From an uncultured bacterium (lineage in GTDB: Bacteria; Bacteroidota; Bacteroidia; Bacteroidales; Bacteroidaceae), in assembly GCA_905216025.1 (NCBI GenBank), contig CAJMSE010000006.1:95005-159004 (forward strand): a stretch of 64,000 nt of DNA, in the 5' to 3' direction. The notes beneath the pieces were generated by a model. That model searched no databases, was not told the DNA's origin, and saw only the letters and a list, made by a program, of their open reading frames with translations. Made by a program: the position numbers and the translations under genes. Positions 16,298 to 25,478 of the stretch are shown here, piece by piece (positions within the stretch are counted from its first letter, which is position 1; each line of letters starts with the position of its first letter).

Positions 16298-18682
16298 TCA
16301 AAACTGAAGCTGCAGCCTGAAGCGCACACCGTCTTTCCTCACTCCCGGCAGACCGGTATATGTCAGCCGGCGCACATACTCAACGTCGAAGAAGCGGAAA
16401 ATATTGTGCACTCCGACGGCCATCTCGACGTAGGGCTTGCCTCCATCCATGATGTACGAGCCCTCGGGAAACGGCATCAGCACGCTCCCTGCCGCCTCAC
16501 TGCCTGCCGACGGGTTGTTCTTGTCCGTCAGGTCGCCCCACATCGCCTTTATCCCTATGCGCTCGCGCCACTTCAGCCGCCTTACGAGCGGTATGCGGTT
16601 GAGCAGTTTCCCGTTCATATTCCACGATATGTCGGCAGCTATATAGCGGTCTGTGAGAAACTCCATGCTGTTCATCAGGTTGAACGTCCCGTCGCGCATA
16701 ACATACGAAAGATTGGCCGACGGCATGACAAGGAGCGGGAACGGCACGCTGTTCCACTGTGCGGCGGCAGTCAGCCGCGTGTCAATCTTTCCCCAGCTCT
16801 TCATCCAGAAGCGCCTGTACAGCGTCGCCTCGGTGATGTTGTACCTGTAATCTCCGCCTAAGAAGCCGTCGATGCCTATGGCATGGCTGAGCGTGAGCAC
16901 CGAGGTCTCGCGGTTTATCATGCGCCGTCCGCGCTTGGTGGCCACGAACGTCTCTCCCGGGGCAAAGCGGAGCATGGCTTTCAACTCTGTGGTGCGCAGG
17001 CGCGGAGCCTCCGGCGTGAAGGTCAGACTGCCCCGCGGAATGTTCTCTTCGGCCGTCAGGGCGAGCGAGGATGTGAGTCCCCACTTCTCTTCGCGCTCGA
17101 TGCGGAGCTGCTGCCGGTTGTATGTCATCAGCCGGTCGTCCGTCACCCACCTCAGTGCGGTAAGCATGTTGCCCCCGTCCGAGCCCTTCCCGCGGTCGGA
17201 AGGAGCGCATACGTCGTATGCCGACGAGAATGTGATGTTCCTCAACGGCTTCTCGTAAGGCAGGTAATCCCTGCGGCAGAACGAGTATGTAAGTTCTCCA
17301 CTGTAGTAGTTCTCGCGGCTCTCCCACCCTCTGGCATAGTATCCGCGGAAGAAGACATGCGGGTTGAGATATGCCGTCGACTGCCCGCCGATGCGCGTGC
17401 GGAGGCCGTCAAAGCTGTTGCGTGACAGGATGGAATACACCGGTCCTATATCGAACAGGCTTGGCCGGCGTTCAGTACCCGTCTCCATATAGTTCTCCAC
17501 GACTGCCTTCATCAGCCTCACCAGCACCTTGTTCTGCCCCGCCAGCTTCACGCCGCGCACGAAACCGGGCAGGTTCCGCTCGCCGGGGGTGAGGTCGACA
17601 CGGCGGTTTACCATCCAGAAGCCTTCGTCCCTACGGTCGTATCCGCGGCCGTTGACCTCGGCGGCGGGGCCGCGGAAGAGCACGTCGGGAAGCTCGGTGA
17701 ACTCATGTCCGTACATGCGGGTGGTGCGGACGATTATACATTTCTGCATGAAATCGAACAGACTGAGCTCCGCCACCATGTCGTCCACCGTCTGCACCCA
17801 GTCGCCGCCGGGGGTGCGCACCCACTCCTGAAAGATGCGCATGCCGTCCACGAAGTTGACATCGCTGCGCCGCGGTATCGCCAGCTCGCACCGCCTGACC
17901 TGATACGACGTGTCGTCCATCACGTACAGCTCGCCGCTGAACCCGAAATCCTGCGGGTTTTCGGGGGTGAAGCGCAGGCGTATGCACCGGTCGCCGCCGA
18001 CCTGCATCGTGTCTGCGATGGAGAAACGGTAGAACCGGATGGCGTCGCTGCCTATCGGAGAGGTGAACCGGTGCTGGAGCATGCGTATCCGGTCGTCGTA
18101 TATGTCGACCGCGGGGAAGAAGTCTTTGAGCGTCGCCACTATCAGCTCGCCCGACTGGAATACCTTGTTTATGCCGTCGGAGCGCTCGCCGACGACAATC
18201 GTCTTGCGGTCCGCGGGGTTCTTACGGTATACCTCCTGCGTCACGCTCTCGGTCATTACGGCGGGCAGTATCAGCTTGTTGTTATACGGGCACAGTTCAA
18301 TCTGCCGGTAAACGCCGGGCAACCTGGCGAGCATTCCCCTCTCGAGGTCGGCCTGCCCTATATCGTTGACAGCCATTGTCAGCTTCTGATACTTCCCGTA
18401 GCGGTAGTAGTCGTGGGCCGACAGGCCGTTGCCGCGCCGCGCCGCAATGACCTTGCGCATCAGTTCTACCGCCGGATTGCCCTTGCGGCTGTACCGGCTT
18501 CCGGCCGAGCGCACCGTTATCCCGTCGAGCTGCTGCACCCGCTCGTACCACTTCAAAGTGTCGGCAGATGCCGGACGGGCCGCGCACGGCAAACCGTGTG
18601 ACGTCAGAAAAAAGCAACACAGCGATACGAAGAGCATCACTGAATGGCCTTTCCGTATCGCTGTGTCTTTTTCTCTATTCAT
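16298..18682 (-). CDS. DUF5686 outer-membrane protein, short paralogue
   Basis: 794-residue protein of the DUF5686 family. A signal-like hydrophobic segment (MLFVSLCCFFLTS) begins at residue 15, so translation may instead start at the ATG at 18640. Family blocks are RKGNPAVELMRKVI, YDDRIRMLQHRFTSPIG, GDLTDKNNPSAG and a C-terminus ending in VRFRLQLQF; the final Phe fits an outer-membrane beta-barrel. Compared with the paralogue at 21453-23990 it lacks the N-terminal carboxypeptidase-regulatory-like domain. It begins 29 bases after the CDP-alcohol phosphatidyltransferase stop and is probably co-transcribed with it. Confidence 0.8.
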   Translation of the reverse strand: MNREKDTAIRKGHSVMLFVSLCCFFLTSHGLPCAARPASADTLKWYERVQQLDGITVRSAGSRYSRKGNPAVELMRKVIAARRGNGLSAHDYYRYGKYQKLTMAVNDIGQADLERGMLARLPGVYRQIELCPYNNKLILPAVMTESVTQEVYRKNPADRKTIVVGERSDGINKVFQSGELIVATLKDFFPAVDIYDDRIRMLQHRFTSPIGSDAIRFYRFSIADTMQVGGDRCIRLRFTPENPQDFGFSGELYVMDDTSYQVRRCELAIPRRSDVNFVDGMRIFQEWVRTPGGDWVQTVDDMVAELSLFDFMQKCIIVRTTRMYGHEFTELPDVLFRGPAAEVNGRGYDRRDEGFWMVNRRVDLTPGERNLPGFVRGVKLAGQNKVLVRLMKAVVENYMETGTERRPSLFDIGPVYSILSRNSFDGLRTRIGGQSTAYLNPHVFFRGYYARGWESRENYYSGELTYSFCRRDYLPYEKPLRNITFSSAYDVCAPSDRGKGSDGGNMLTALRWVTDDRLMTYNRQQLRIEREEKWGLTSSLALTAEENIPRGSLTFTPEAPRLRTTELKAMLRFAPGETFVATKRGRRMINRETSVLTLSHAIGIDGFLGGDYRYNITEATLYRRFWMKSWGKIDTRLTAAAQWNSVPFPLLVMPSANLSYVMRDGTFNLMNSMEFLTDRYIAADISWNMNGKLLNRIPLVRRLKWRERIGIKAMWGDLTDKNNPSAGSEAAGSVLMPFPEGSYIMDGGKPYVEMAVGVHNIFRFFDVEYVRRLTYTGLPGVRKDGVRFRLQLQF

Positions 18683-18711
18683 AATTTCACTCTGACGGGT
18701 ATCTCTCCGAA

Positions 18712-19653
18712 TCAGCTTCCGTACTTCACGTTAAGCCTGCGGCACAGTGCCTCATGGCTGCGGTGCATGTGCCAGTAGATTGCTGACAGCACTATTATCT
18801 CGAAAAGCGGATATATATAGGGTATGCCGAGCAGGCAACCGATGAACAGGGTGATAGCCCTCGAGTTGTGGGTGAGCAGGTTCGTATACTTCATCAGCGG
18901 CAGAGAGCCCTTTCTGAAGTCGTCGCGCAGAGCCTGCGGCATGTCCTCCGCATCGGGATACTTTGACCGTATGTTCCTGTAGAAGGCCTGGAACTCGGGC
19001 GTGCTCTTCTCCTGCGCACGGCAATACTTTGCATAGTTGGTGTAGAAGGCCCGCTCCCAGAAGGCACCTTTCGCGGGCAGCGCATCGACGATAGCCTTCT
19101 GCGACTCGTAGTCGTCGAGCTCGCTGCCGCTCTTTCCGAGCAGGAAGTAAAGGTGAATCTGCCTGTAATAGTCGGCCAGACGGCACTGCATGGTGTGGCA
19201 CACGAGACCGGCAACCGCACAGAGCAGCAGCGCCCAGAGCCCCCACTGCACCCCGATGAAAGGCATCGGCTGCGGATAGAGACGGAAGACGATGCCTACA
19301 TACACCGCCGTGAACCACACGTCGCTGGCCACTCCGTCGAGCATGCGGCCGATAAGGGTCTTCTGCCCGGTGAGGCGGGCCAGCTGCCCGTCGGTCGAAT
19401 CGCAGAAGTTGGCAAACATGAGGAGCACCACTCCCGCCACGTTATGCCACAGGTCGGTGTAGCTGAACATCCACCCGGCACCCAGACCGAGAAACATCGA
19501 GGCGATGGTCACCGTGTTAGGATGAACCCCGAGGCGCGCCCAGAGCAAGGCAAAGGCCAGCCCTATCGGGCGCGTGAAATATACGTCAAGCCACTCTTCG
19601 GTGTCGTTCGACTTGAACGAAGCACGAAGCAACTCGCTAAAACTTTTCTCCAT
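18712..19653 (-). CDS. CDP-alcohol phosphatidyltransferase family protein
   Basis: Integral membrane enzyme, 313 residues, which transfers a phospho-alcohol from a CDP-linked donor. The signature runs from D85: D85, D88-G89, A92-R93, G102, D106 and D111. The last spacing is four residues (DGVASD) rather than the classical three. Several hydrophobic segments flank it. The neighbouring nucleotidyltransferase and the inositol-1-phosphate synthase further upstream suggest CDP-inositol or a CDP-lipid plus inositol phosphate as substrates, giving an inositol phospholipid or sphingolipid. This is inferred from context. Confidence 0.85.
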   Translation of the reverse strand: MEKSFSELLRASFKSNDTEEWLDVYFTRPIGLAFALLWARLGVHPNTVTIASMFLGLGAGWMFSYTDLWHNVAGVVLLMFANFCDSTDGQLARLTGQKTLIGRMLDGVASDVWFTAVYVGIVFRLYPQPMPFIGVQWGLWALLLCAVAGLVCHTMQCRLADYYRQIHLYFLLGKSGSELDDYESQKAIVDALPAKGAFWERAFYTNYAKYCRAQEKSTPEFQAFYRNIRSKYPDAEDMPQALRDDFRKGSLPLMKYTNLLTHNSRAITLFIGCLLGIPYIYPLFEIIVLSAIYWHMHRSHEALCRRLNVKYGS

Positions 19654-19697
19654 AGATATATCTTTGAAACTAATGAACTGCTTACTTGAAACTAATC

Positions 19698-19730
19698 AAC
19701 CGGCTGCCTGCAATCAGTGAACAGCCGGTT
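19698..19730. terminator. Hairpin in the gap between the nucleotidyltransferase and the phosphatidyltransferase
   Basis: 9-bp perfect stem AACCGGCTG/CAGCCGGTT with a 15-base loop, directly after the nucleotidyltransferase stop. There is no T-run on the minus strand, so it is more likely a processing or attenuation hairpin than a full terminator. Confidence 0.4.
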
Positions 19731-20468
19731 TTAGACCAATCTGTCGCCCTCCGATATGAACTCTTCAGCCTTCACGATATCGCCGGCATGGTCGATATCG
19801 AGCACTTTCGAGAAGGGATAGGCCTTGAGGCGCCGTCCGTCCTTTATCAATGCGCGCTGGAAGTTGCGCATCCGGCTCTCGCCGCGTTCCATGCAGCCCT
19901 TCAACGTGTCGATGGCCGCTGCTGTGAGGCCGTATATTCCGCCCGAGATATAGCGGCAATCGTCCGACTTGTCGAGGAATCCGGTGATGTTCATGCCCTC
20001 GTCCACTCCGACATAGAGCGGCTTCTCATCGTCTATATAGTCCGTAACGCCCATCATTCCGTCTGCCTCTCCGCTCTCTACGGCGGCGCTGAAGGCGGCT
20101 ATGTAGCGGCCGAACTCCTCCTCACGGAATATCGTGTCTACCGTCGTCAGGCAGAAAGGCCCGTCTCCGAGATAGGAGCTTATCTCAAAAAAGCTGTGCA
20201 TCGAGCTCGGCGTGCTCTTGACAACGAAGCGCAACGGCACGGGGCGTCCCTCAAGCCCGTCTTGCTGCAGCTTCACGAGATGCAGGCTCACCTGAGCCGT
20301 CAAGTCGTTGCATATCACGACAATCTCTTCTGCGTCGTTTGCCATAAACACACGGATAAGCCGGTCTATCAACTGTTCTCCGCCAACCTTGACTAATGGT
20401 TTGGGAGCCTCGACTCCCTCGGCAGCCAACCGGCTGCCCTCTCCTGCGGCTATTACAGCATATTTCAT
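19731..20468 (-). CDS. Nucleotidyltransferase (NTP_transferase), candidate CTP:inositol-1-phosphate cytidylyltransferase
   Basis: Sugar-phosphate-type nucleotidyltransferase of 245 residues. The N-terminal YAVIAAGEGSRL is the nucleotide loop, followed by PKPLVKVGG; the metal-binding Asp is in CLTTVDTIF; SGGIYGL follows. The gene pair with a CDP-alcohol phosphatidyltransferase resembles the two halves of archaeal IPCT/DIPPS, so CDP-inositol formation is a reasonable proposal. MobA-like or sugar-nucleotide activity cannot be excluded. I chose the ATG at 20468 (MKYAV); another ATG at 20480 leaves only a few bases after the expected transcription start. Confidence 0.82.
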   Translation of the reverse strand: MKYAVIAAGEGSRLAAEGVEAPKPLVKVGGEQLIDRLIRVFMANDAEEIVVICNDLTAQVSLHLVKLQQDGLEGRPVPLRFVVKSTPSSMHSFFEISSYLGDGPFCLTTVDTIFREEEFGRYIAAFSAAVESGEADGMMGVTDYIDDEKPLYVGVDEGMNITGFLDKSDDCRYISGGIYGLTAAAIDTLKGCMERGESRMRNFQRALIKDGRRLKAYPFSKVLDIDHAGDIVKAEEFISEGDRLV

Positions 20469-20495
20469 TCTGTCATACATTAATTAAATGTGCGG

Positions 20496-20503
20496 CAAAA
20501 TTA
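20496..20503 (-). promoter_or_regulatory. -7 element TAATTTTG before the nucleotidyltransferase gene
   Basis: Exact TAnnTTTG match on the minus strand, just downstream of the terminator of the GIN-domain gene and 28 bases from the chosen ATG. Confidence 0.55.
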
Positions 20504-20530
20504 CTAATTATAAATGAGAATGAAAAAGAA

Positions 20531-20562
20531 AACAGCGGCTTTTTGGTGGTAAAGCCGCTGTT
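20531..20562 (-). terminator. Rho-independent terminator after the GIN-domain gene
   Basis: Perfect 12-bp stem (AACAGCGGCTTT with AAAGCCGCTGTT), 8-base loop, followed on the minus strand by TTTTCTTTTTC. It separates the GIN-domain gene from the nucleotidyltransferase gene. Confidence 0.85.
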
Positions 20563-20586
20563 GATATATGCTATAATATAATAATG

Positions 20587-21363
20587 TCAGTTGCCCGTCC
20601 GCAGTCCGCTGGTGTCGAAATCGCCGCTGCCGAGCGTCTTCTTGTTGAGCCGTCCGAGCGTCCCTTTCAGTTCAAAGTCGCCCGAGCCCATAAGCGAACA
20701 GTCTGCCGTGCCGCACTTCGTGAACCCTATGCTGATGTCGCCGCTGCCCTTCAGCGTTGCCGTCGTTGTCTTGACGTTCTTCTGATATATGGTTATGTCG
20801 CCGCTGCCGACGAGCGACACCACCGACTTGAGGGCGTCGACGTTCTTCAGCACCACGTCGCCGCTGCCGACAAGCTCGGTGTATATATTGTCACAGATTA
20901 TGTCTGAGAAGTAGATATCACCCGAACCGCGCAGCTCTATCTTCATGTTGTCGGTGTCGAGCTTGCTCCGGCTGTCAAAATCGCCCGAGCCGAGAACCCG
21001 CACTCCCACGAGGTCGGGCGACGTGACATAAACCTCCACGCCGCTCATGTCTCCGGTGTTAAAGAAGAAGCCGCCGCTGCCACTCCTCTTCTGAGCCTTA
21101 GTGCACGAGACAACGAGCGTGCCTCCCTCTACTTTTGTAATAACGTTCTGCAACTTGTCTTCCGGTCCTTCCACCTTCACCGACACATTCTTGCCCTGCG
21201 TGTAGTGCACGCACAGCGAGCAGTCGATTGCAATCTTGGTGAACTTACCCACAGACCTGTTCTCTGTCTTAACCTTCTCTCCATCCGCGCTGCATACCGC
21301 ATACACTCCGGAAGCAAACGCCACTGCCAGTACGGCAAATGCCAACAGTCTCTTCATACTCAT
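20587..21363 (-). CDS. GIN-domain (DUF2807) exported protein
   Basis: 258-residue secreted protein. The signal peptide (MKRLLAFAVLAVAFASGVYA) ends near residue 22. The body is a head GIN domain: seven GSGD repeats (VLGSGDFDS, RGSGDIYF, VGSGDVVL, VGSGDITIY, KGSGDISIG, MGSGDFELK, LGSGDFDT) expected to form a right-handed beta-helix. Function unknown; such proteins are probably located at the cell surface or in the periplasm. Two ATGs are close together (21363 and 21357). It has its own terminator, so it is not part of the downstream transcript. Confidence 0.85.
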   Translation of the reverse strand: MSMKRLLAFAVLAVAFASGVYAVCSADGEKVKTENRSVGKFTKIAIDCSLCVHYTQGKNVSVKVEGPEDKLQNVITKVEGGTLVVSCTKAQKRSGSGGFFFNTGDMSGVEVYVTSPDLVGVRVLGSGDFDSRSKLDTDNMKIELRGSGDIYFSDIICDNIYTELVGSGDVVLKNVDALKSVVSLVGSGDITIYQKNVKTTTATLKGSGDISIGFTKCGTADCSLMGSGDFELKGTLGRLNKKTLGSGDFDTSGLRTGN

Positions 21364-21452
21364 TGATTTTATATGTTTGTACTGTCTGTTAGACGCAGCC
21401 TGGCGGCAGAAAGTTGCACCGGGATGCAAAAAAATAACGCAACGGGCAACCG

Positions 21453-23990
21453 TCAGAACGTCATACGTATCATGAAGCGCACTCCATGCTTGTTTGCCGT
21501 GGGCAGATCGAGGTAGTTGAGACGGCGCACATACTCCACATGCACGAGCTTGAAGATATTGTGTATGCCGAGAGACAGCTCCACATAGGGAGTCTTCGGG
21601 TTCATCACATACGAGCCTTCGGGGAATTCCATCAGCACGGCGTCGCCGCTGTTCTGCGGCAAGTAGGGGTTGTTCTTGTCGCTGAGGTCTCCCCACAGGC
21701 ACTTCACGGCTATGTATTCGCGCCACTTCAGCTTCTTTATGAGCGGTATGCGGTTGAATATCTTGCCGTTAAGGTCCCAGCTGACGTCGGCGCTGACGAA
21801 GCGGTCGTTGAGAAACTCCATGTTGTTTATCAGCTGGAAGGTAAAGTCCTGGATGATATACGACAGGTTGGTGGCCGGCATGCACAGCAGCGGGAAGGGC
21901 ACCTTGTTCCACTGCACGCCTCCGCGCACATAGCAGTCTATCTTTCCCCAGCTGTTCATCCAGAACCGCTTGTAGATGCTTGCCTCGGTGTAGTTGTACC
22001 GGTAGTCGCCGCCGAGCACACCCTTGAGTCCCATCGTGTGGCCGATGATGAAGACCGGCGCGTCGAGGTTTATCTTCAGGCGCCGCTGCTTGGTGTTGAT
22101 ATACGTCTCGCCGGGGGCGAAGCGCAGCTCGGCACGCACCTCCGTCGTGCGCATCCCTATGTTCTCGCCTGTCGAGAGCGGGCGGAAATACAGCTCGCCG
22201 CACGGCACGTTCTCCTCGGTCTTGATGCCGACGGTGGTCTTGAAGCCCCAGTCTTCCTCGCGTTCGAAGGTCAGCTCCTGCCTGTTGTAGAACATCATCT
22301 TGTCCACCGTCGACCATTTGAACGACGTGAACACGTTGTCCTTGTCCGTATGCATGAACTTATCCGACGGGGAGCACACATCGTAGGTGGACATGAAGCT
22401 CAGCGTGCGCTTCGGAAACTCGCGCGGCAGATACTCCTTCTTGTTGAACGAGTAGGTAATCTCTCCCTTGTAGTAGTTCTTCCGGCTGCCCCAGCCGCGT
22501 GCGGCGTAGCCGCTGAAGAACCAGTGCTTGTTCAGGTTGGCCGTCGACTGCGCGCTTATTCGCGTGCGCGTGCCGTCCACGAAGTTGCTCGTCAGCATGG
22601 TGTTTATCGGTCCTATGTCCACCTTGCTCGGGTTTCCGGTCTCCACGAAGTTCTCGATGAAGGCCTTTGCGCCGAAGATGATGTACTTGAAGCCCTTTAT
22701 CTGCTCGAGGTTATGCACGAAAGCATCCATCTTGCTCTCGCTCTTCGTCAGGTGAACCTGGCGGTATTTGTCCCAGAAGGCGTCGTCACGCATCATCGCG
22801 TCGGCCTCCTTCACCTCGCGGGCCTTACCCTTGAAGAGCTGCTTGGGCAGCTCATCGAAGGCATAGTCGCTGAGTCTCGTGGTGCGGATGACGATTGCCT
22901 TCTGTATGAAACTGGCGAGCTTGAGCTCTGCTATCATGTCGTCGACGGTGAGCACCCACGTGCTGTCGGGCAGCATGGTGAACTCCTGCTCCACCTTCAG
23001 GTTCTCCACGAAGTTCACGTCGCTCTTCTTCGGTATCGTCAGTTCGCACCGCTTCACCTGATACGACGAGTCGTCCATTATGTATATGTCGCCGCGGAAC
23101 CCGAAGTCCTGCTGGTTGTTGGGCAGGAAATGCAGGTGTATGCACTTGTCGCGGTCCACGTAGACCGTATCTTCAATATAATATCTGTAGAATGCTATCG
23201 CCCCCTTGCCGATAGGCGAGGTGAACGGATACTGGAGCAGGCGCACCTGGTCGTCGTATATGTTGACGTCGGTGAACACGTCCTTAAGTGTCGTCGTGAG
23301 GATGTCTCCTGTCTGGAAGAGGTCGTTCACGCCCGTGGAGTTCTGTCCTTTGACGATGTTTTTCTCTGTATGCGGACTCTTGCGGTATATCTTCTGCGTC
23401 ACTGTCTCGTCCACCGACAGCGGCAGTATGAGCTTCTTGTTATACTGGCACATCTCGACCTGGTCCTTGAGCCACGCCGCTTTCTTGAATTTCGGCGACT
23501 CGAGACGCTCCTTCGTTATCTCGTTGAGTGCCAGCGTTATCTTCTGGTATTTGTTATACTGGTAATAGTCGCGGTTGTCGAGGTCGGTCTGCTTCTTCCG
23601 TTCTATCACCTTCTTCATCAGTTCTACCGCCGGATTGTTCTTCCGGCTGTAGCGGCGGCGCTTCGTCTTCACCGTCACCTCCTTCAGGCTGCGGGTGTCG
23701 GGCTTCAGCTTCACGGTGAGCCGGCCTTTCACCGAGGCATTCACGGTGATGGTCTTCTGCACGTATCCCACGGCGCTGAACGTCAGCTGCCATCCGTCGT
23801 GGCGTGCGATGGTGAAGTAGCCGCCGAGATTCGACGCCACCGCGATGTTGTGTCCCTTGTACATCACGCTGGCATAGGGTATGCTGTCACCCGTCTCTCC
23901 GTCGATGACATATCCTGAAATCTGGGCCCGCAACGGCAGTACCGCCAGTAACAGGAAGAGCAGCAAGTATGTTGTTCTCCGATTATCCAA
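21453..23990 (-). CDS. DUF5686 outer-membrane protein with carboxypeptidase-regulatory-like domain
   Basis: 845-residue protein. A signal peptide (TTYLLLFLLLAVLPLRAQ) is followed by a CarboxypepD_reg-like beta-sandwich (about 24-105, GYVIDGETGDSIPYASVMYK) and then the DUF5686 region with RKNNPAVELMKKVI, YDDQVRLLQYPFTSPIGKG and GDLSDKNNPYLPQ. The end VRFMIRMTF with final Phe suggests an outer-membrane barrel. The only possible start upstream of the signal peptide is TTG at 23990, because a stop lies three codons before it. The polypurine-rich 136-base gap to the inositol-phosphate synthase holds inverted GGGAATGC/GCATTCCC blocks. Confidence 0.82.
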   Translation of the reverse strand: MDNRRTTYLLLFLLLAVLPLRAQISGYVIDGETGDSIPYASVMYKGHNIAVASNLGGYFTIARHDGWQLTFSAVGYVQKTITVNASVKGRLTVKLKPDTRSLKEVTVKTKRRRYSRKNNPAVELMKKVIERKKQTDLDNRDYYQYNKYQKITLALNEITKERLESPKFKKAAWLKDQVEMCQYNKKLILPLSVDETVTQKIYRKSPHTEKNIVKGQNSTGVNDLFQTGDILTTTLKDVFTDVNIYDDQVRLLQYPFTSPIGKGAIAFYRYYIEDTVYVDRDKCIHLHFLPNNQQDFGFRGDIYIMDDSSYQVKRCELTIPKKSDVNFVENLKVEQEFTMLPDSTWVLTVDDMIAELKLASFIQKAIVIRTTRLSDYAFDELPKQLFKGKAREVKEADAMMRDDAFWDKYRQVHLTKSESKMDAFVHNLEQIKGFKYIIFGAKAFIENFVETGNPSKVDIGPINTMLTSNFVDGTRTRISAQSTANLNKHWFFSGYAARGWGSRKNYYKGEITYSFNKKEYLPREFPKRTLSFMSTYDVCSPSDKFMHTDKDNVFTSFKWSTVDKMMFYNRQELTFEREEDWGFKTTVGIKTEENVPCGELYFRPLSTGENIGMRTTEVRAELRFAPGETYINTKQRRLKINLDAPVFIIGHTMGLKGVLGGDYRYNYTEASIYKRFWMNSWGKIDCYVRGGVQWNKVPFPLLCMPATNLSYIIQDFTFQLINNMEFLNDRFVSADVSWDLNGKIFNRIPLIKKLKWREYIAVKCLWGDLSDKNNPYLPQNSGDAVLMEFPEGSYVMNPKTPYVELSLGIHNIFKLVHVEYVRRLNYLDLPTANKHGVRFMIRMTF

Positions 23991-24126
23991 ATCTTTTTAT
24001 CTTAGAAAAAATCGGGAAGAAGGGAGGAGAGAGGAAGGAGAGGGAATGCCCATGCGCAGAATCCTGTGTACAGGAGCATTCCCACTCCATGCTCTCCGCT
24101 CCCCCGCTTCCCGGAGAAGTGTTTGT

Positions 24127-25461
24127 TTAGTCTATCTCTTCGTCAGCCTCATAGCCCCCCATCTCGCGGATGGCGTTCTTCAGCATGGTATACTGCTGGT
24201 AGAGATGGTTGACTGCTTCCTCACCCTTGGTGTAGTCGTGCATGGGCGACTTGAGGAAGAAGCTGAGGAAACGCTGTGTTCCGCAGCGGCCGGCGCGTGC
24301 GGCGAGGTCGCTCAGCAGGCAGAGGTCGAGGCAGAGCGGTGCTGCAAGGATAGAGTCGCGGCAGAGGAAGTTGATCTTGATCTGCATCGGGTAGCCCATC
24401 CATCCGAAGATGTCGATGTTGTCCCAGCCTTCCTTGTTGTCGTTGCGCGGCGGGTAGTAGTTGATGCGCACCTTGTGATAGTACTGCGTGTCCTCGTCGT
24501 TGCCGTGTCCGTAGAGGTCGGGCTGCACGTCGGGCTTGAGGATAGTCTCGAGCGTCGAGAGCTTAGACACCTCCTTGGTGCGGAAGTTTGCCGGCTCGTC
24601 GAGCACGAGTCCGTCGCGGTTTCCGAGTATGTTTGTAGAGAACCAGCCGTTCAGTCCGAGGCAGCGGGTGCCGATGATGGGGGCGAAACCGCTCTTCACC
24701 AGTGTCTGTCCGGTCTTGAAGTCCTTGCCGGCGATGGGCATTCCGGTCTTCTCTGCCAGCTCCCACATTGCGGGAATGTCTACCGTGGTGTTGGGCGCGC
24801 CCATGATGAAGGGGGCTCCCTCCTCGAGTGCGGCCATGGCGTAGCACATCGACGGGGCAACGTGCTCGCGGTCGTCGGCCTTCATTGCGGCCACGAGGTC
24901 TTCGAGCTTATAGTGCACTTCCTCGCACACGGGTACGTATATCTCTGTCGATGCTGCCCAGAGCACCACGATGCGGGCACATCCGTTGTCGGCCTTGAAT
25001 TTGCGTATGTCGGCGCGCAGCTGCTCCTTCATGTCCCAGCGGTCCTTGCAGTCCTTGACGTTGTCGCCGTCGAGGCGCTTTGCGTAGTTCTTGTCGAAGG
25101 CGGCCTTCATGGGCACGATCTTCTCGAGCTCGTCCTTCACGGGGTTGATGTCCTTCTCCTTCAGCACCTCGGCATACATCGCTGCCTGATATGCGTTCTG
25201 GGGATAGACGTCCCATGTGCCGAAGACGATGTCGTCGAGTTTTGCCATCGGCACGATTTCGCCGTAGCTGAGGTATTTCTTGTCGTCGCCCTTGCCCACG
25301 CGTATCTTGTCATACTGTGTCATGGAGCCGACGGGCTTGGTCAGTCCGCGGCGTGCCATGAGAACACCCGTCATAAATGTTGTGGCAACGGCACCGTTGC
25401 CCACAACCATAATTCCCAATTTGCCGTCAGCCGGCTTAACATTAGTTTGTTTCATTACCAT
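24127..25461 (-). CDS. Inositol-3(1)-phosphate synthase
   Basis: NAD-dependent enzyme that converts glucose-6-phosphate to myo-inositol phosphate. It has the nucleotide-binding GIMVVGNGAVATTF at the N-terminus, the substrate and catalytic blocks PNTTVDIPAMWEL, GKDFKTGQT and NGWFSTNILGNRDGLVL, and a Rossmann region WAASTEIYVP. The length of 444 residues agrees with the bacterial family. It follows the HAD gene after 17 bases. Its presence implies that the cell makes inositol, most likely for the phospho-inositol lipid step encoded downstream. Start at either of two close ATGs (25461, 25455). Confidence 0.94.
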   Translation of the reverse strand: MVMKQTNVKPADGKLGIMVVGNGAVATTFMTGVLMARRGLTKPVGSMTQYDKIRVGKGDDKKYLSYGEIVPMAKLDDIVFGTWDVYPQNAYQAAMYAEVLKEKDINPVKDELEKIVPMKAAFDKNYAKRLDGDNVKDCKDRWDMKEQLRADIRKFKADNGCARIVVLWAASTEIYVPVCEEVHYKLEDLVAAMKADDREHVAPSMCYAMAALEEGAPFIMGAPNTTVDIPAMWELAEKTGMPIAGKDFKTGQTLVKSGFAPIIGTRCLGLNGWFSTNILGNRDGLVLDEPANFRTKEVSKLSTLETILKPDVQPDLYGHGNDEDTQYYHKVRINYYPPRNDNKEGWDNIDIFGWMGYPMQIKINFLCRDSILAAPLCLDLCLLSDLAARAGRCGTQRFLSFFLKSPMHDYTKGEEAVNHLYQQYTMLKNAIREMGGYEADEEID

Positions 25462-25478
25462 GAATATTTGTTAGTGTA

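Noticed and set aside
19655..19665. TATCTTTG on the plus strand upstream of 19686
   Set aside because: Exact match to the promoter element, but no plausible plus-strand gene follows; both neighbours are on the minus strand.
21486..23918. 810-codon open frame opposite the long DUF5686 gene
   Set aside because: Antisense frame typical of GC-rich coding DNA; its translation is low-complexity Val/Leu/Arg/His with no domain, while the minus-strand protein has clear blocks.
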